From NCBI GenBank assembly GCA_013397865.1, contig VZTI01005559.1:1130124-1194123 (forward strand): a stretch of DNA of 64,000 nucleotides. The letters run 5' to 3'. The position numbers and the translations under genes were made by a program. Positions 1-9,800 of the stretch are shown here, piece by piece (the first letter of the stretch is position 1; each line of letters starts with the position of its first letter). Below the pieces are notes generated by a model that saw only the letters and a program-made list of their open reading frames with translations, was not told the origin of the DNA and ran no database searches. Source of the DNA: Struthidea cinerea (lineage: Eukaryota; Chordata; Aves; Passeriformes; Corcoracidae).

Positions 1-903
1 GGCACCTGCGGGGCGCCGTGCCGGGCTCATTTCGGGGCGCGGGCGAGGCGTTGCAGGGGGAGGCCGGGCGGGCCTGTGCGGTGCCCGGCGGGGCGCAGGG
101 TGTGGGTAGCGCGGGCGACTGTGGGGGCATTGGGGACCCATTTTCTAGGAAGGGGAACGGTTTTTCTCTGGAGAGCTCCCGTGGTTATTGGGTTTTGGGG
201 TTTTAAACTTCTCTTAGGATAACTCCTGTCGAGTATTTTTTTTTTTTAAATAAGGCCATGTTTATTTTTAGTTTCGTCCGTAGCTACACGGTATTTTTCT
301 TTAATTTGGATGTGAGATTGAATGGGTAAATCTTTCTTCGGGCTGAGAGTTCTCCGGATGGAACTCAGTCTTAACACGGCTCTCAGGTTGCAGAGGGAGG
401 CTGCAGGGGTGGTACTCGAGGAGAAAACCTTTGGAAAGATTACTGCGCTTCCACTCAGAGTGACTGACTCAAAGGTGGATGTTGAGATGCTGGTTTACTG
501 TAGCTTTGCAAACTGCAGTTGTTTCTGTAATGCTTCTTTGGTACTGATGCACGGAAAGATGTGAAGCTGTGGGGTGGACTGAAATTCTGGTGGCACGGTG
601 CGGCCGAATTGCAGCTTCTGTGGTTCCCTAGCTAGAGTGGGACTTGGTGACACCTTAAAGTAAGCTTGGAAGGGGTGTGAAAGAAGTCGGGGACGTACAT
701 TAGTTGGGGCGTGGGGATTACATTCCTTTAACATAGTGGAAATCAGAAGCCCCACAGCTGATACTGGGAATTTCTAGAATGCGAAATATTTTGGCTATAG
801 ATAATACTTATGTTTTAAGGCAGGGAGAGAGTTGGCCTTGGCCCTCGAGTGGGTGTAAGTAAGTCTCTGTAGCAAGCACTAAGCGTTGGTTTTCTCTCCG
901 CAG
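1..903 (+). other. RPL3: RPL3 intron 1 (3' part), CpG-island tail at left edge
   Basis: The first ~130 bases are strongly GC-rich with many CpGs, as expected just downstream of a ribosomal protein promoter. Composition then becomes ordinary, with a T-run near 235-247. The stretch ends in a pyrimidine tract and AG at 902-903, the acceptor of RPL3 exon 2. In known RPL3 genes exon 1 carries the 5' UTR and only the ATG codon. No ATG followed directly by a good donor is present here, so exon 1 is inferred to lie left of the window. No snoRNA or other gene was recognised in this intron. Confidence 0.75.
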
Positions 904-3900
904 TCTCACCGCAAGTTCTCGGCCCCGAGGCACGGCTCCCTGGGCTTCCTGCCCCGCAAGCGCAGCAGCAGGCACAGGGGCAAGGTCAAGAGCTTTCCCA
1001 AAGATGACCCCAGCAAGCCTGTCCATCTCACCGCCTTCCTGGGCTACAAAGCTGGCATGACCCACATTGTCCGGGAAGTCGACAGACCTGGATCTAGTAT
1101 GTATTCATGTTCCTCTTAATAGAGGAGGTGGGTTTGGTCAGGAATGGCAACAGGTAGCCTGTTCAGTAGCAGCTCTGGATTTTAGTCCTAGCTTGGCTTC
1201 ACCCTTTTCCAAGTCCGTAGTAGGTGGTGTATTTCTGCTGTAGCTGCTAGTTTAGTTTTACATGGTAACAGGCTCCTTGGGATGGCTCTTCTGCATGAGG
1301 GGGACACTTCAGTGGTTTTTGTCCGGTCCTGGATGTGTTACTTGCTGCCATCTATTTTGCCTGTCCAGCTTTGCTGGCCTTTCTACTGAGCCAGCCTCAA
1401 AGTTCTGCAAGAGGCATTAAATTATGACTTTCAAGTTGGTCACTTTACTCTGTATCATCTCTGTGAACAGAACTTGAGTCATTTAACCTTTCACATGAAG
1501 GACTTAGGAGTGAGAAAAAGCAGGTGATGCCTAATAGTTGCTGCTGGAATTAATTGTGCTTTATTTCTGTTTCCATCCAGAGGTGAACAAGAAGGAGGTG
1601 GTGGAGGCAGTCACTATTATAGAGACTCCTCCCATGGTCATTGTGGGCGTCGTGGGATACGTGCAGACCCCTCGTGGTCTCCGTAGCTTCAAGACCATCT
1701 TTGCTGAGCACATCAGCGACGAGTGCAAGCGCCGCTTCTACAAGAACTGGTGAGAGAGCAGCGCCTTGGCTGGTCTCAGGCCATTTTTGAAAAATAGGTC
1801 TCATTCCTATTTTTGCTGCTGGGTTGCAGATGATCCTAGTACAGCTTTTTGAGGAGGCTTTTCAGTAGTAATGTTTAGCTTTGACAGACTGGCCTAGTTG
1901 TGGGATAGGCTGTAGGAACAGCTCCGCGAGGGTGACAGCACAACTTTAGGTAGTGCCCTTCTTGGTGTGGGTATGGTGGCTTTGGGTTTGCCTGAGAGCT
2001 CCTTGACAGGCTACACGTGATGATACTTCGACGGGCGGACATAAGGAAATCGCCTCTGGCGCTTGTTGTTGAGTGTCGAGTCCTGACTGTAGCCCTGTTT
2101 TCTCAGGAAAGGGGAAGACAAGTGTCACTTCTGATTGCCATTCCAGGCACTGTTGTTGTGATTGAAAGTGTGCATTTGCCCAAGTGCGGCTCCAGCATGT
2201 CTGGAGCTTCCAGCCTGTTTATGAACTTGGCAGGCTGAAAAGACGTCAGAGCGGAGCAATAAAGATCTCAAGGGTGTTTCAGTAACGATCTTGCTGTCGG
2301 GCACACAAGGGGGGGAAATTATGGTACTTTGAAGCAGATCACAGTCATCTCACAATTGCTTTAAAGATCTGGTTTTTTTCTGTTATTGTTTGACATCTCT
2401 CTACAGTCTTTTGTTTCCTGTAGTGTGAATGTTAATGTGCTTTGGAATTCATGGCAGCTCCGCTCAGCTTTGGCAATTTTGCTACTGTCTGATGAGCTCC
2501 AGGCTCCGCTTGCCAGTGGAAAAGAGTCATTAGAAGCTGGCAATGAGCCAAAGCCAACTGAGGTGGCAGCTCCTTCCGCTCATCCCCACTTCTCTGGGGG
2601 TTGATGAAGGGCTTAGCCAAACCTTGTCTCTGCTCTGCTCCTGAAGGCACAAGTCCAAGAAGAAGGCCTTCACCAAGTACTGCAAGAAGTGGCAAGATGA
2701 GGAGGGCAAAAAGCAGTTGGAGAAAGATTTCAATAGCATGAAGAAGTACTGCCAGGTTATTAGAGTCATGGCTCACACTCAGGTAAGTGCCTGTGGGACT
2801 CAAGTGTGCTGGAAACAGCTGAGAGAGCAAGCTTGAAACTTGATCCATCTCTGTAGGGAGATTTCTGCCCTCCCCTGCAGCTTGATGCTGACTATTCAGC
2901 ACATTACAAATTAATTCTCTACAGAGCTGTGCTCACAGGATGTTTGAGGAGCATTGGCAGCCACTGGCAATCTTTTGAAGGAGTGTCCAAAGGAGACTGA
3001 GCCATAGTAGAAACTTTTTGGGCACAGTCCTTTGCTAATGTCGTGTAGACCTGAACTCTCTTAATTCCAGCTACAAATAAAACCAGGCTGAATGCTGAAC
3101 TCGGTGGTTTGTGTGCTCAGCATCATTTCAGGCTGCATTCTGTTGGGATTGCAAGCGCTCAGACTTCTGGTGGCTTCTCTTGCTGAACTGGAGGAGGTGT
3201 TCCACTGAGTGATGTGGTGGTGTCTCCCCAGCTGTCAGTGCTCTGACCAGCTTTCTTGGGAGATGCATTAAATCTTTAAGTTGGCTCTAAGTACAGAGAT
3301 GGCTAATTTTACTAGAATTAATCTCCTGTGGTAGACTGTAGAGGTACGGTTGCAACTCATATTGATTCTCTGTATTGATTCTGTATATATTCACCAGTTC
3401 TCTCTGTACTAAATACAGTAGAAGTAGCTGTAAATGCGATCCAGCCCAAAGTGGCCTTAAGTGTGGCAGGCTTTATCAAACAATCAGTACGGTTTGGGTT
3501 GGAAGGGACCTTAAAGACCATCCAGTTCCAAGCCCCCTGCTATGGGCAGGGATGTCTTCCACTAGACCAGGTTGCCCAGGCCCCCTTCCAACCTGACTGA
3601 ACAGTTGGTAGGGGTGTGGCATCCAGAGCTTTTCTGGGCAACCTGTGCCAGTGACTCACGACCCTCATAATAAAAGTAATCCTTCATAGGTCCAATTTAA
3701 ATCCACCCTGTTTCAGTTCAAAGCTATTGCCCCTTGTCCTTCCTCAGTGGAATTTGGCTGATGGCTATGGGGTTAGAGAACTCTGTGCTCCTGTGGGTGG
3801 CATATAACTTCCAGGTGCAAAGACTTGCAAGCCACTATACCACCTTCCTTCTTATTGTAGGGCCTTCTTTAAGTTTTAGATCTTGAAAAATGATATTAGA

Positions 3901-6824
3901 AAAATAAATAAGGCCAGGGCTAAAAGGATACTGGGCTTACTAATACATGGTCCATTTCAGAAGTGCGGTCATTCTCTGAATGTCTGAATGTCATTCTCTC
4001 TGTGTTCCAGATGCGTTTGCTTCCCCTGAGACAGAAGAAGTCTCACCTGATGGAGATCCAGGTGAATGGAGGCACTGTTGCTGAGAAAGTGGATTGGGCC
4101 CGGGAGAAGCTGGAACAGCAGGTGCCTGTGTCAACAGTCTTTGGCCAGGATGAGATGATAGATGTCATTGGAGTCACCAAGGGCAAGGGATATAAAGGTA
4201 AACACGTGGAAGTCCTCTATCCTGTGATAGGATACAATTTTTAATGGAATCCTGGCCTTGAGTTTTTACAAGTGCGTGTGCCAAGAGCTGAAGAGGTAAA
4301 TCCATATTGCTGTCACAGTTCAATGATGAGACCATGGAATGAGCGCTGGGCACAGCGCCTGACATCCGTGAGGAGTCATTCCATGCTGCCTTCCTTCTGA
4401 GAACACAGCCCAGGGACACCAGGGAGGGAGCTTCACTGCGAAGTGTTGATTCCTGGGATGCTGGGTCTGTGCTTGCCTTTTGTTGCCTGGGGACTGCAGC
4501 TTGAACTGTGGCTTAAGCTGTGGTTGAAGAGTTTGGTGACATCTGTTTGACAACACTTGTCACGGCTGCTTTGGTCCCTTGCAGGTGTCACCAGCCGTTG
4601 GCACACCAAGAAGCTGCCGCGCAAGACTCACCGGGGCCTGCGCAAGGTGGCCTGCATCGGTGCCTGGCACCCCGCCCGCGTGGCCTTCTCCGTGGCCCGC
4701 GCGGGCCAGAAGGGCTACCACCACCGCACCGAGATCAACAAGAAGGTTGGTGTCTCTTAGCTGCTGGGGAGGAACGAGAGCTGGCTGGTGTCTCTTGCTC
4801 TGTGACAGTGAACAGAGTGGGGAGTTTTGCTTGGGGTGTTTGGCTCTGTTAGAATGTTGTTTTGGGGATCGTGGCTATGGTCTGTTATGTTGAATAACTG
4901 AAATTCTTGTGTGGCCACGTGTTTTCAAAGTGCAACAGACTGTTTCCTCTGAGCCTATGTAGAATTCCTTGCATTTTATCTGATGACAGGCTCTTTCTCC
5001 TACTTTTTGCTAAGTAGAATTTCTTTACATTTTTAGATTTACAAGATTGGCCAAGGTTACCAAATCAAGGATGGAAAGCTGATCAAAAACAATGCATCAA
5101 CTGATTATGACTTGTCTGACAAGAGCATTAACCCTCTGGTGAGTTGCTGCAGCTCTGCCGAGAGTCTGCTTGTGAGCTGCAATCCTAAGAGGCAAATGGG
5201 TCTGGTATAAGTCACAAAATTACTGAATTAAGAGCTCTTGAAATAAGTCGGCTGCTATTGGAGGTGATGGTGTTTAATCAGTCTCAGTATTGACTTGTAT
5301 AACTTGGAAATTGCATTTCTTATGTGGCAATAGGACAGAGATGTTACAAACCTTAAATGGTACTTGTAAAGTTACAAGGAATAACAGCAAGAAGAGCTTC
5401 TGCTGTTCTTAATAAAAGCCTTACAGCAAGAAGTAAATTGCTGCATCAAGATACTTCACCAGTGAAAGGCAATACTGGAAACAGGATTTCAGTTGAAGTT
5501 GGAATGTCCAAGGCCCAGAAATCATGTGGATCTATAGGCAGATGTGATCACTGGTCCTGCTTGGTACAGAGCACTGACTGTTCTCTCCTTGCTCAGGGAG
5601 GCTTTGTCCACTACGGTGAGGTGACCAATGACTTCATCATGGTGAAGGGCTGTGTTGTGGGGACCAAGAAGAGGGTCCTAACCCTGCGCAAGGTGAGTAG
5701 TGCAACCTGCTGTCACATGGGCTGGAACAGTTTAAGGGAGCTGTGCTGCCTCTGGTGCAGAATTCTTGTGACCGTAAGGACACTGACATAGTGGGGCTCG
5801 TGCTGCTGGGAGCTGACCAGTCTTCAGCCTTGGAGGCCAAAGATGCAGGGTGGATGGCTTATTGTCAAGTGTTCCTTGCACATGGTAGCAGCTGAAGTCT
5901 GAGGTCAGAGTGACCAAGGAGGCGTTAGCCATGGAGGTGACAAGAAGTAGCCAGTATACTGGAGGCTGAAAGGGCGGTGCTGCTGCTGCATACTCACGTG
6001 ACGACTCTCTTTTTAGTCCCTGCTTGTGCAGACCAAGCGCCGGGCCCTGGAGAAGATCGACTTGAAGTTCATTGACACAACTTCCAAATTTGGTCATGGC
6101 CGCTTCCAGACAGCTGAGGAGAAGAAGGCTTTCATGGTAAGGGCACTTCCCGGTACCTTTGTTGTGTACCACTGTTGTCTTTGAGCTCATGGCAGCTGAT
6201 AGCTTGGCCTTTGGGCTGTCACGTAGCCAAAGGTTCTGTGAAACAGAAACTTCAGTCGAGAGGGCTCTTCCTGCCAACTTGGTTATAACTGCAGGGGGCC
6301 TGGGGTCTCACTTCTCCTGTGACAACTCTTGGTGTCTGAGGGGGTTGCCATGTTTAGGCACAAGTTGTTCAGCGATGAAGCATGGAACAAGCACTGCTCC
6401 ATATCCTCTAAGAGCAGCTCGGGAGGAGGGTCCTCACAGTGGTGGCATTCCCAGCTTGTTACTTGCTGGATAAAGCAGCCGGGAGTGCTGCGAGTGAGGC
6501 CTTGGCAGGAGCTTGGGGCCAAGCAGGAGCTTCCCCACCAGGTGGCACCAGCGTTGCTGCTCAGGCACATCCAGAGTCACCGGGTAAGCTCAGTGCGGCT
6601 GCGCCAGGTTCAGCTTCTCCCAGAACCTCTGGCTGTGGGGATGAGGCATAGGGTTTCCCAGTGGGTTGTAAAATGGAGGGCTTTTTTTGCCTTGATTTCT
6701 TTACGGGTGTGATTGGGATGTGATGTCTTTTGTGCAGACTGCTGTTTACATAGCTTGGTTTTTGTGTTTTTTTTTTCAGGGACCACTCAAGAAGGATCGC
6801 ATTGCAAAAGAGGAGACTGCCTAA
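904..6824 (+). CDS. RPL3: 60S ribosomal protein L3 (uL3), exons 2-10; start codon outside window
   Basis: uL3 is a core protein of the large ribosomal subunit; its central extension reaches towards the peptidyl transferase centre. Coding exons, all flanked by AG/GT, are 904-1096, 1581-1749, 2647-2782, 4011-4197, 4585-4745, 5037-5138, 5597-5692, 6017-6136 and 6780-6824 (TAA). Joined in phase after the missing ATG they give 403 residues, the length I know for vertebrate RPL3, with near-identity throughout (for example SHRKFSAPRHGSLGFLPRKR at the start of exon 2). By this count His245, the residue methylated by METTL18 in mammals, lies in RKTHRG. Trp257 in GAWHPARV corresponds to the tryptophan finger described for yeast Rpl3. 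No frameshift or internal stop is seen, so this is the functional intron-containing gene and not a retrocopy. The introns carry snoRNAs and probably an autoregulatory poison splice site, listed separately. Confidence 0.97.
2009..2094 (+). ncRNA. SNORD43: Box C/D snoRNA SNORD43 in RPL3 intron 3
   Basis: Box C GTGATGA is at 2017-2023 and box D CTGA at 2083-2086. They are closed by a perfect terminal stem, GGCTAC (2009-2014) with GTAGCC (2089-2094). The element CGACGGGCGG (2029-2038) is complementary to the conserved 18S rRNA stretch CCGCCCGTCG near the decoding region. It sits directly upstream of a degenerate D' box (CATA, 2040-2043), so the nucleotide five positions upstream of D' pairs with a C in that stretch. 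This is the known layout of U43, which guides 2'-O-methylation of 18S rRNA (human Cm1703), and U43 is hosted by RPL3 in mammals. Processing from the spliced intron lariat is inferred. Confidence 0.92.
2393..2604 (+). promoter_or_regulatory. RPL3: Probable poison 3' splice site segment in RPL3 intron 3
   Basis: Two good pyrimidine-rich acceptors, ending in AG at 2406 and 2423, lie ~220-240 nt upstream of the normal exon 4 acceptor at 2646. Splicing exon 3 (ending at 1749, phase 2) to 2407 meets TGA within eight codons. Splicing to 2424 stays open to a TGA at 2602-2604, still ahead of the normal exon 4 start. Either product would carry a premature stop. Mammalian RPL3 is known to autoregulate by using an upstream acceptor in intron 3 to make an NMD-targeted mRNA; use in this genome is inferred. 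Confidence 0.45.
2481..2567 (+). ncRNA. Candidate second box C/D snoRNA in RPL3 intron 3
   Basis: A box C-like CTGATGA (2489-2495; the first base departs from the RUGAUGA consensus) and a box D CTGA (2558-2561) are 62 nt apart. GCTAC at 2481-2485 can pair with GTGGC at 2563-2567, including one G-U, to form a terminal stem. A CTGG/ATGAGC pair near 2537-2547 could act as D'/C'. No clear long rRNA complementarity was recognised. Human RPL3 hosts several C/D snoRNAs (I recall SNORD43, SNORD83A/B and SNORD139), so an extra one is plausible. The alternative is a chance motif pair. Confidence 0.35.
3482..3752 (-). repeat. CR1 LINE 3' fragment in RPL3 intron 4
   Basis: The stretch begins with TTTGGGTTGGAAGGGACCTT and runs through the recognisable CR1 segments 'TTCCACTAGACCAGGTTGCC', 'TCTGGGCAACCTGTGCCAGT' and 'GCCCCTTGTCCTTCC'. 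This is the reverse complement of the 3' part of an avian chicken-repeat-1 retrotransposon, so the element lies on the minus strand and is severely 5'-truncated, as is typical. It has many substitutions and small indels against the consensus I remember, so it is old and inactive. No target-site duplication is obvious. It is diagnostic of a sauropsid, mainly avian, genome. Confidence 0.93.
4309..4409 (+). ncRNA. SNORD83: Box C/D snoRNA SNORD83 in RPL3 intron 5
   Basis: Box C ATGATGA is at 4323-4329 and box D CTGA at 4397-4400. The flanks pair: GTTC (4318-4321) with GAAC (4401-4404), and outside these GCTGT (4309-4313) with ACAGC (4405-4409), leaving CACA bulged. The internal inverted repeat GCGCTGGGCACAGCGC (4343-4358) and the 3' block CTGCCTTCCTTCTGAGAACA match my memory of mammalian U83A/U83B, which are hosted by RPL3. 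U83 had no assigned rRNA target when described, and I see no obvious one here. Which human copy (A or B) it corresponds to cannot be decided. Confidence 0.88.
6364..6475 (+). ncRNA. Degenerate SNORD83-like copy in RPL3 intron 9
   Basis: Sequence TTGTTCAGCGATGA around 6365-6378 parallels the GTTCAATGATGA start of the SNORD83 in intron 5. CATGGAA follows in both, then AAGC-CTG. Further on, CATTCC, a T-rich stretch and CTTGCTGG (ending 6469) parallel CATTCCATGCTGCCTTCCTTCTGA. Box C is altered to GCGATGA and box D to CTGG, the core is ~20 nt longer and the terminal stem is weak. This suggests a decayed paralogue, fitting the two U83 copies in mammalian RPL3, rather than a working snoRNA. Chance similarity is possible. 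Confidence 0.35.
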
Positions 6825-6895
6825 TGGGTGGAATGGTGCTGTGGCCTGTGTGCTCTCAGACCAAAAAAATAAATATTTTAAAGAAATTAGTTTTG
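6825..6895 (+). terminator. RPL3: RPL3 3' UTR and polyadenylation signal
   Basis: The 3' UTR is short, as in other vertebrate RPL3 genes. AATAAA lies at 6868-6873, 44 nt after the stop codon, inside an A-run (CCAAAAAAATAAATATTT). Cleavage is expected about 10-25 nt further on, near 6885-6898. The exact site is inferred. Confidence 0.8.
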
Positions 6896-6899
6896 CCTC

Positions 6900-9800
6900 T
6901 TGGTATATACATTGCTGTGTCAAGCCTGGTACTCTGACTGCAGGTTCTACGTGTGCATCAAACCAAAGAAGCAAGTAAAGCTCTAGTTCATTGAGCGTCC
7001 ACCTTATAGCAGGGTTCCTCTAAAAAGAATGAAGCTGCTATTGCTGGTTTTGGAGAGCAAAGATTGCAGGTCAGAGCAAGGCTTCTCTGGTTGTGTGAAA
7101 CAGTAAATCAGCAGGGGCCCTAAATGTGTTTGCAGTTGCTAAGGTATTAGTCCACATGTCAATCCGCACTTGGGTGGACAGAGCTTTGAGTCAAATGGGT
7201 TTAGAAATAAACCAGGCAGTTCAAACCCCTGAATTTTAGGTAGCTGGCAGATGCTGGTTGTTGCCATGGAAACCTTCCAGTTTCTCTCTGGCAGGGGCTG
7301 TAACCTGCACACTTTGCAAATGCAGTTTGTTGCTGTTCCTGAGAGGAACAGAAGGCAGCAGGTATTCTGAAAAATCCCAGCCTCACAAGAGCTGGCTGTT
7401 TCTGAATGCACGTAGTTTCCCTGCTGAAAGGCGACGGGAAGCAGGCCTGCCTGGGCGGGGAGGATGATCTGCATCCCACCCTCTGAGGAGGAGGGAGAGC
7501 TGTGAGTGCCGCTGGTGTTGTGTTACTGCCTGACTCAAAATACGCTGCTGGCTCCCGGGGAGATGGCTTGGTGTGTCCTTCACTGACCATAATTGGAGAC
7601 ATGGCAGCGGTTGAGGCAGTAACTCCAGACTTGCACACCCGAGTGTAGCACTGCCCTGAAACGGACCTGGGCTGGCCCTATTTGCTCTTACCTGAAGTGG
7701 GGAAAGGTAGGATGTAGAGATTTTTTCCTGTGGTGGTGCATGAGAGCCTTCTAAGAGTTAAAAGGTGGCAAGAAGGAGGAAAAACATTTACCTTGTTTCC
7801 CTAGAAACCAGACTGGATGACTGAAAGAGCTGCCTGGCTCCCTGTCAGCTTCATTTAACACATGAACCTGCTGGCTGATTTCAGCCAAGTGAAATAAGAG
7901 AGGTTTCACCTCCTGATTTTTTTTTCCCGCCTTCCTCACAAGTCTCAAATTGGCAGGTAGGTGGAGAAGAACCTTAAATTAGTATTCCTCTGATGCAGAA
8001 AAGTGGAATTCCCAACCTTTGTCCATCCTGAGCCTGCAGTTTTATGGGCAGCTCTGAGGAGTGAGGTTTTTTCCCCCACCTGTTAGCCTTCGGTGGGCTT
8101 TTCACTTTTCAAAGCTGGTATGTACTAGCTGGCTGGGAAGGGCGTGGCTCTGAGCCAGCCCAGCCCGCTGCTCCTTCCATGTCACCAGTCAGATGCAGCC
8201 GAGGGACTTGGGATTATCAGGATAAATGGATGTGTTGGGGGTGAGCATCCATGACAAACTATGGACTACCTTGACAAAAATCTCTTAAGCACCTGGTTTT
8301 ACCATCCCTTGTGGGAGCTCTGGAACACTGCTGATTTTATTTTGAAGTGATAGTGGTAGCAGAGGGAATTTTTAGTCAAATTGGCACCTAAGTAGGTGGA
8401 AGCAGTCCTGAAGGAATGTCATTGTTGAAGATGCTCGGCGTGTGTCTGGCAGGAGGAGTTACTTTGTCTTGGAACCCACTGCCAGACTTGGGTTTGTTTA
8501 TTTTTGGAGCGATTGTTGCTGACTGATAAAACAGCGGATGGTGGGGGAAAAAAAAAACCCACAAAAGCGGTTTCCTGGATTCCTGGGGACATGCAACGTC
8601 AGGAGGTGGCGCTCCTTCCTCTGCAGACACTTGTCGCCGAGGGCTGGCTGGTGGGACTGGCCTGGAGAAAAACCCTGCTTAGCCGGGGCACCTGGGCTGT
8701 GTGGGTCCTCTCGGCCCCTCTGAGGGCTCCCTGGAGCCCCACGGTAACAACCCGCCTGCTTTGCTGGGGGGCTCCTGGGAACCTGGTTTGGGAGGTCCCT
8801 GCCAAACCATGTGGGTGGGGAGTGAAGCCATGGGATACCAAGCTGGCTTTGGCAAAGCCTCCCGCTCCTAAAACCTGGGTCCACCCTGCAACCCTCATCT
8901 CCCAGCCTTCCTGCTCCTGCCAAGCATGTGTCCTCTGTTTTGGGGACAGTCCCCAGTGCAACAGGTAGCAATCGTTGCAGGTCACACATTGGTCCAGCAG
9001 CTCCTGAGAGCCAAGAAATGTTTTAAGGGTGACTTATGGTTTTTTTAAAATAACTTTGAGCTTTTTCTTTTTGTCACTGTAGTCTCATATCCCGCAGCTC
9101 CATGAATGCTGTGGTGGTGCTGCTTGCTGCTTGAGTGCATCTTCTCTGCTCCAAAATGTCCAACAACATCTCAGTCCAGTCAGAAAAGATCCCACACCCT
9201 GGTGATGCTCAGACCAACCCGAGAGAGCCACAGGAGGACAGGGACAGCCCTGACCCTGCTGAAATAACATCAGATGCCGTGGGAATGTGCCCTGTCCCAG
9301 CTGGTGGTGGGAGGGCTGCGGCTGGGAAGCGGGACTGGGTTTCACCCCCAGCACCCGGTGCTCCCCAGCTGCCAGTGGTGCAGGGGCTGGGACCCGGCGC
9401 TCCCGGGTGGGGGCCGCTTTTCCAGCAGCATCTGGCCCCAGTGCTGCCGCCTCTTTCCCTTGCCGAAGATGAAACGAGATGCAGCTGTGATGCTGGAGCG
9501 GAGACCTTAGAAGTGTGTAAGGATGCCTGGGGGGGGAAAAAAATTGGGTTCAAGTTGGAGGTCTTGGCTCCCGCAGTCAGCTTCACAAGTGGCCCAGCTG
9601 ACACCCTGCCTTCCCACCCGGCCCCTGCCTTTGATCCCAGTGACAAGCAGGGAGCTTCAAGTATGCTCGATGGGGGAGAAGGGCTGACGAAGCTGCCCCG
9701 GGGGAGCCGCGGCCGGGTTCACGCACCGCGGCAGCTTTTCTGCCAGAGCAGCTCCGCTGGGCTGTTCCGAGGGCGGCGTGTGTTTGATTTGCAGCCCCCC

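Noticed and set aside
320..330. ATGGGTAAA as possible RPL3 exon 1 end (ATG plus donor)
   Set aside because: ATG is followed by G then GT and preceded by AT-rich intron-like sequence, not the pyrimidine-rich leader expected. Exon 1 must lie left of the window.
2432..2902. 156-residue minus-strand open frame over RPL3 exon 4
   Set aside because: Overlaps a verified RPL3 exon in antisense and has no recognisable domain.
3181..3250. GTGATGT and CTGA in RPL3 intron 4 as another C/D snoRNA
   Set aside because: The boxes are only ~40 bases apart, box C is imperfect and no terminal stem forms.
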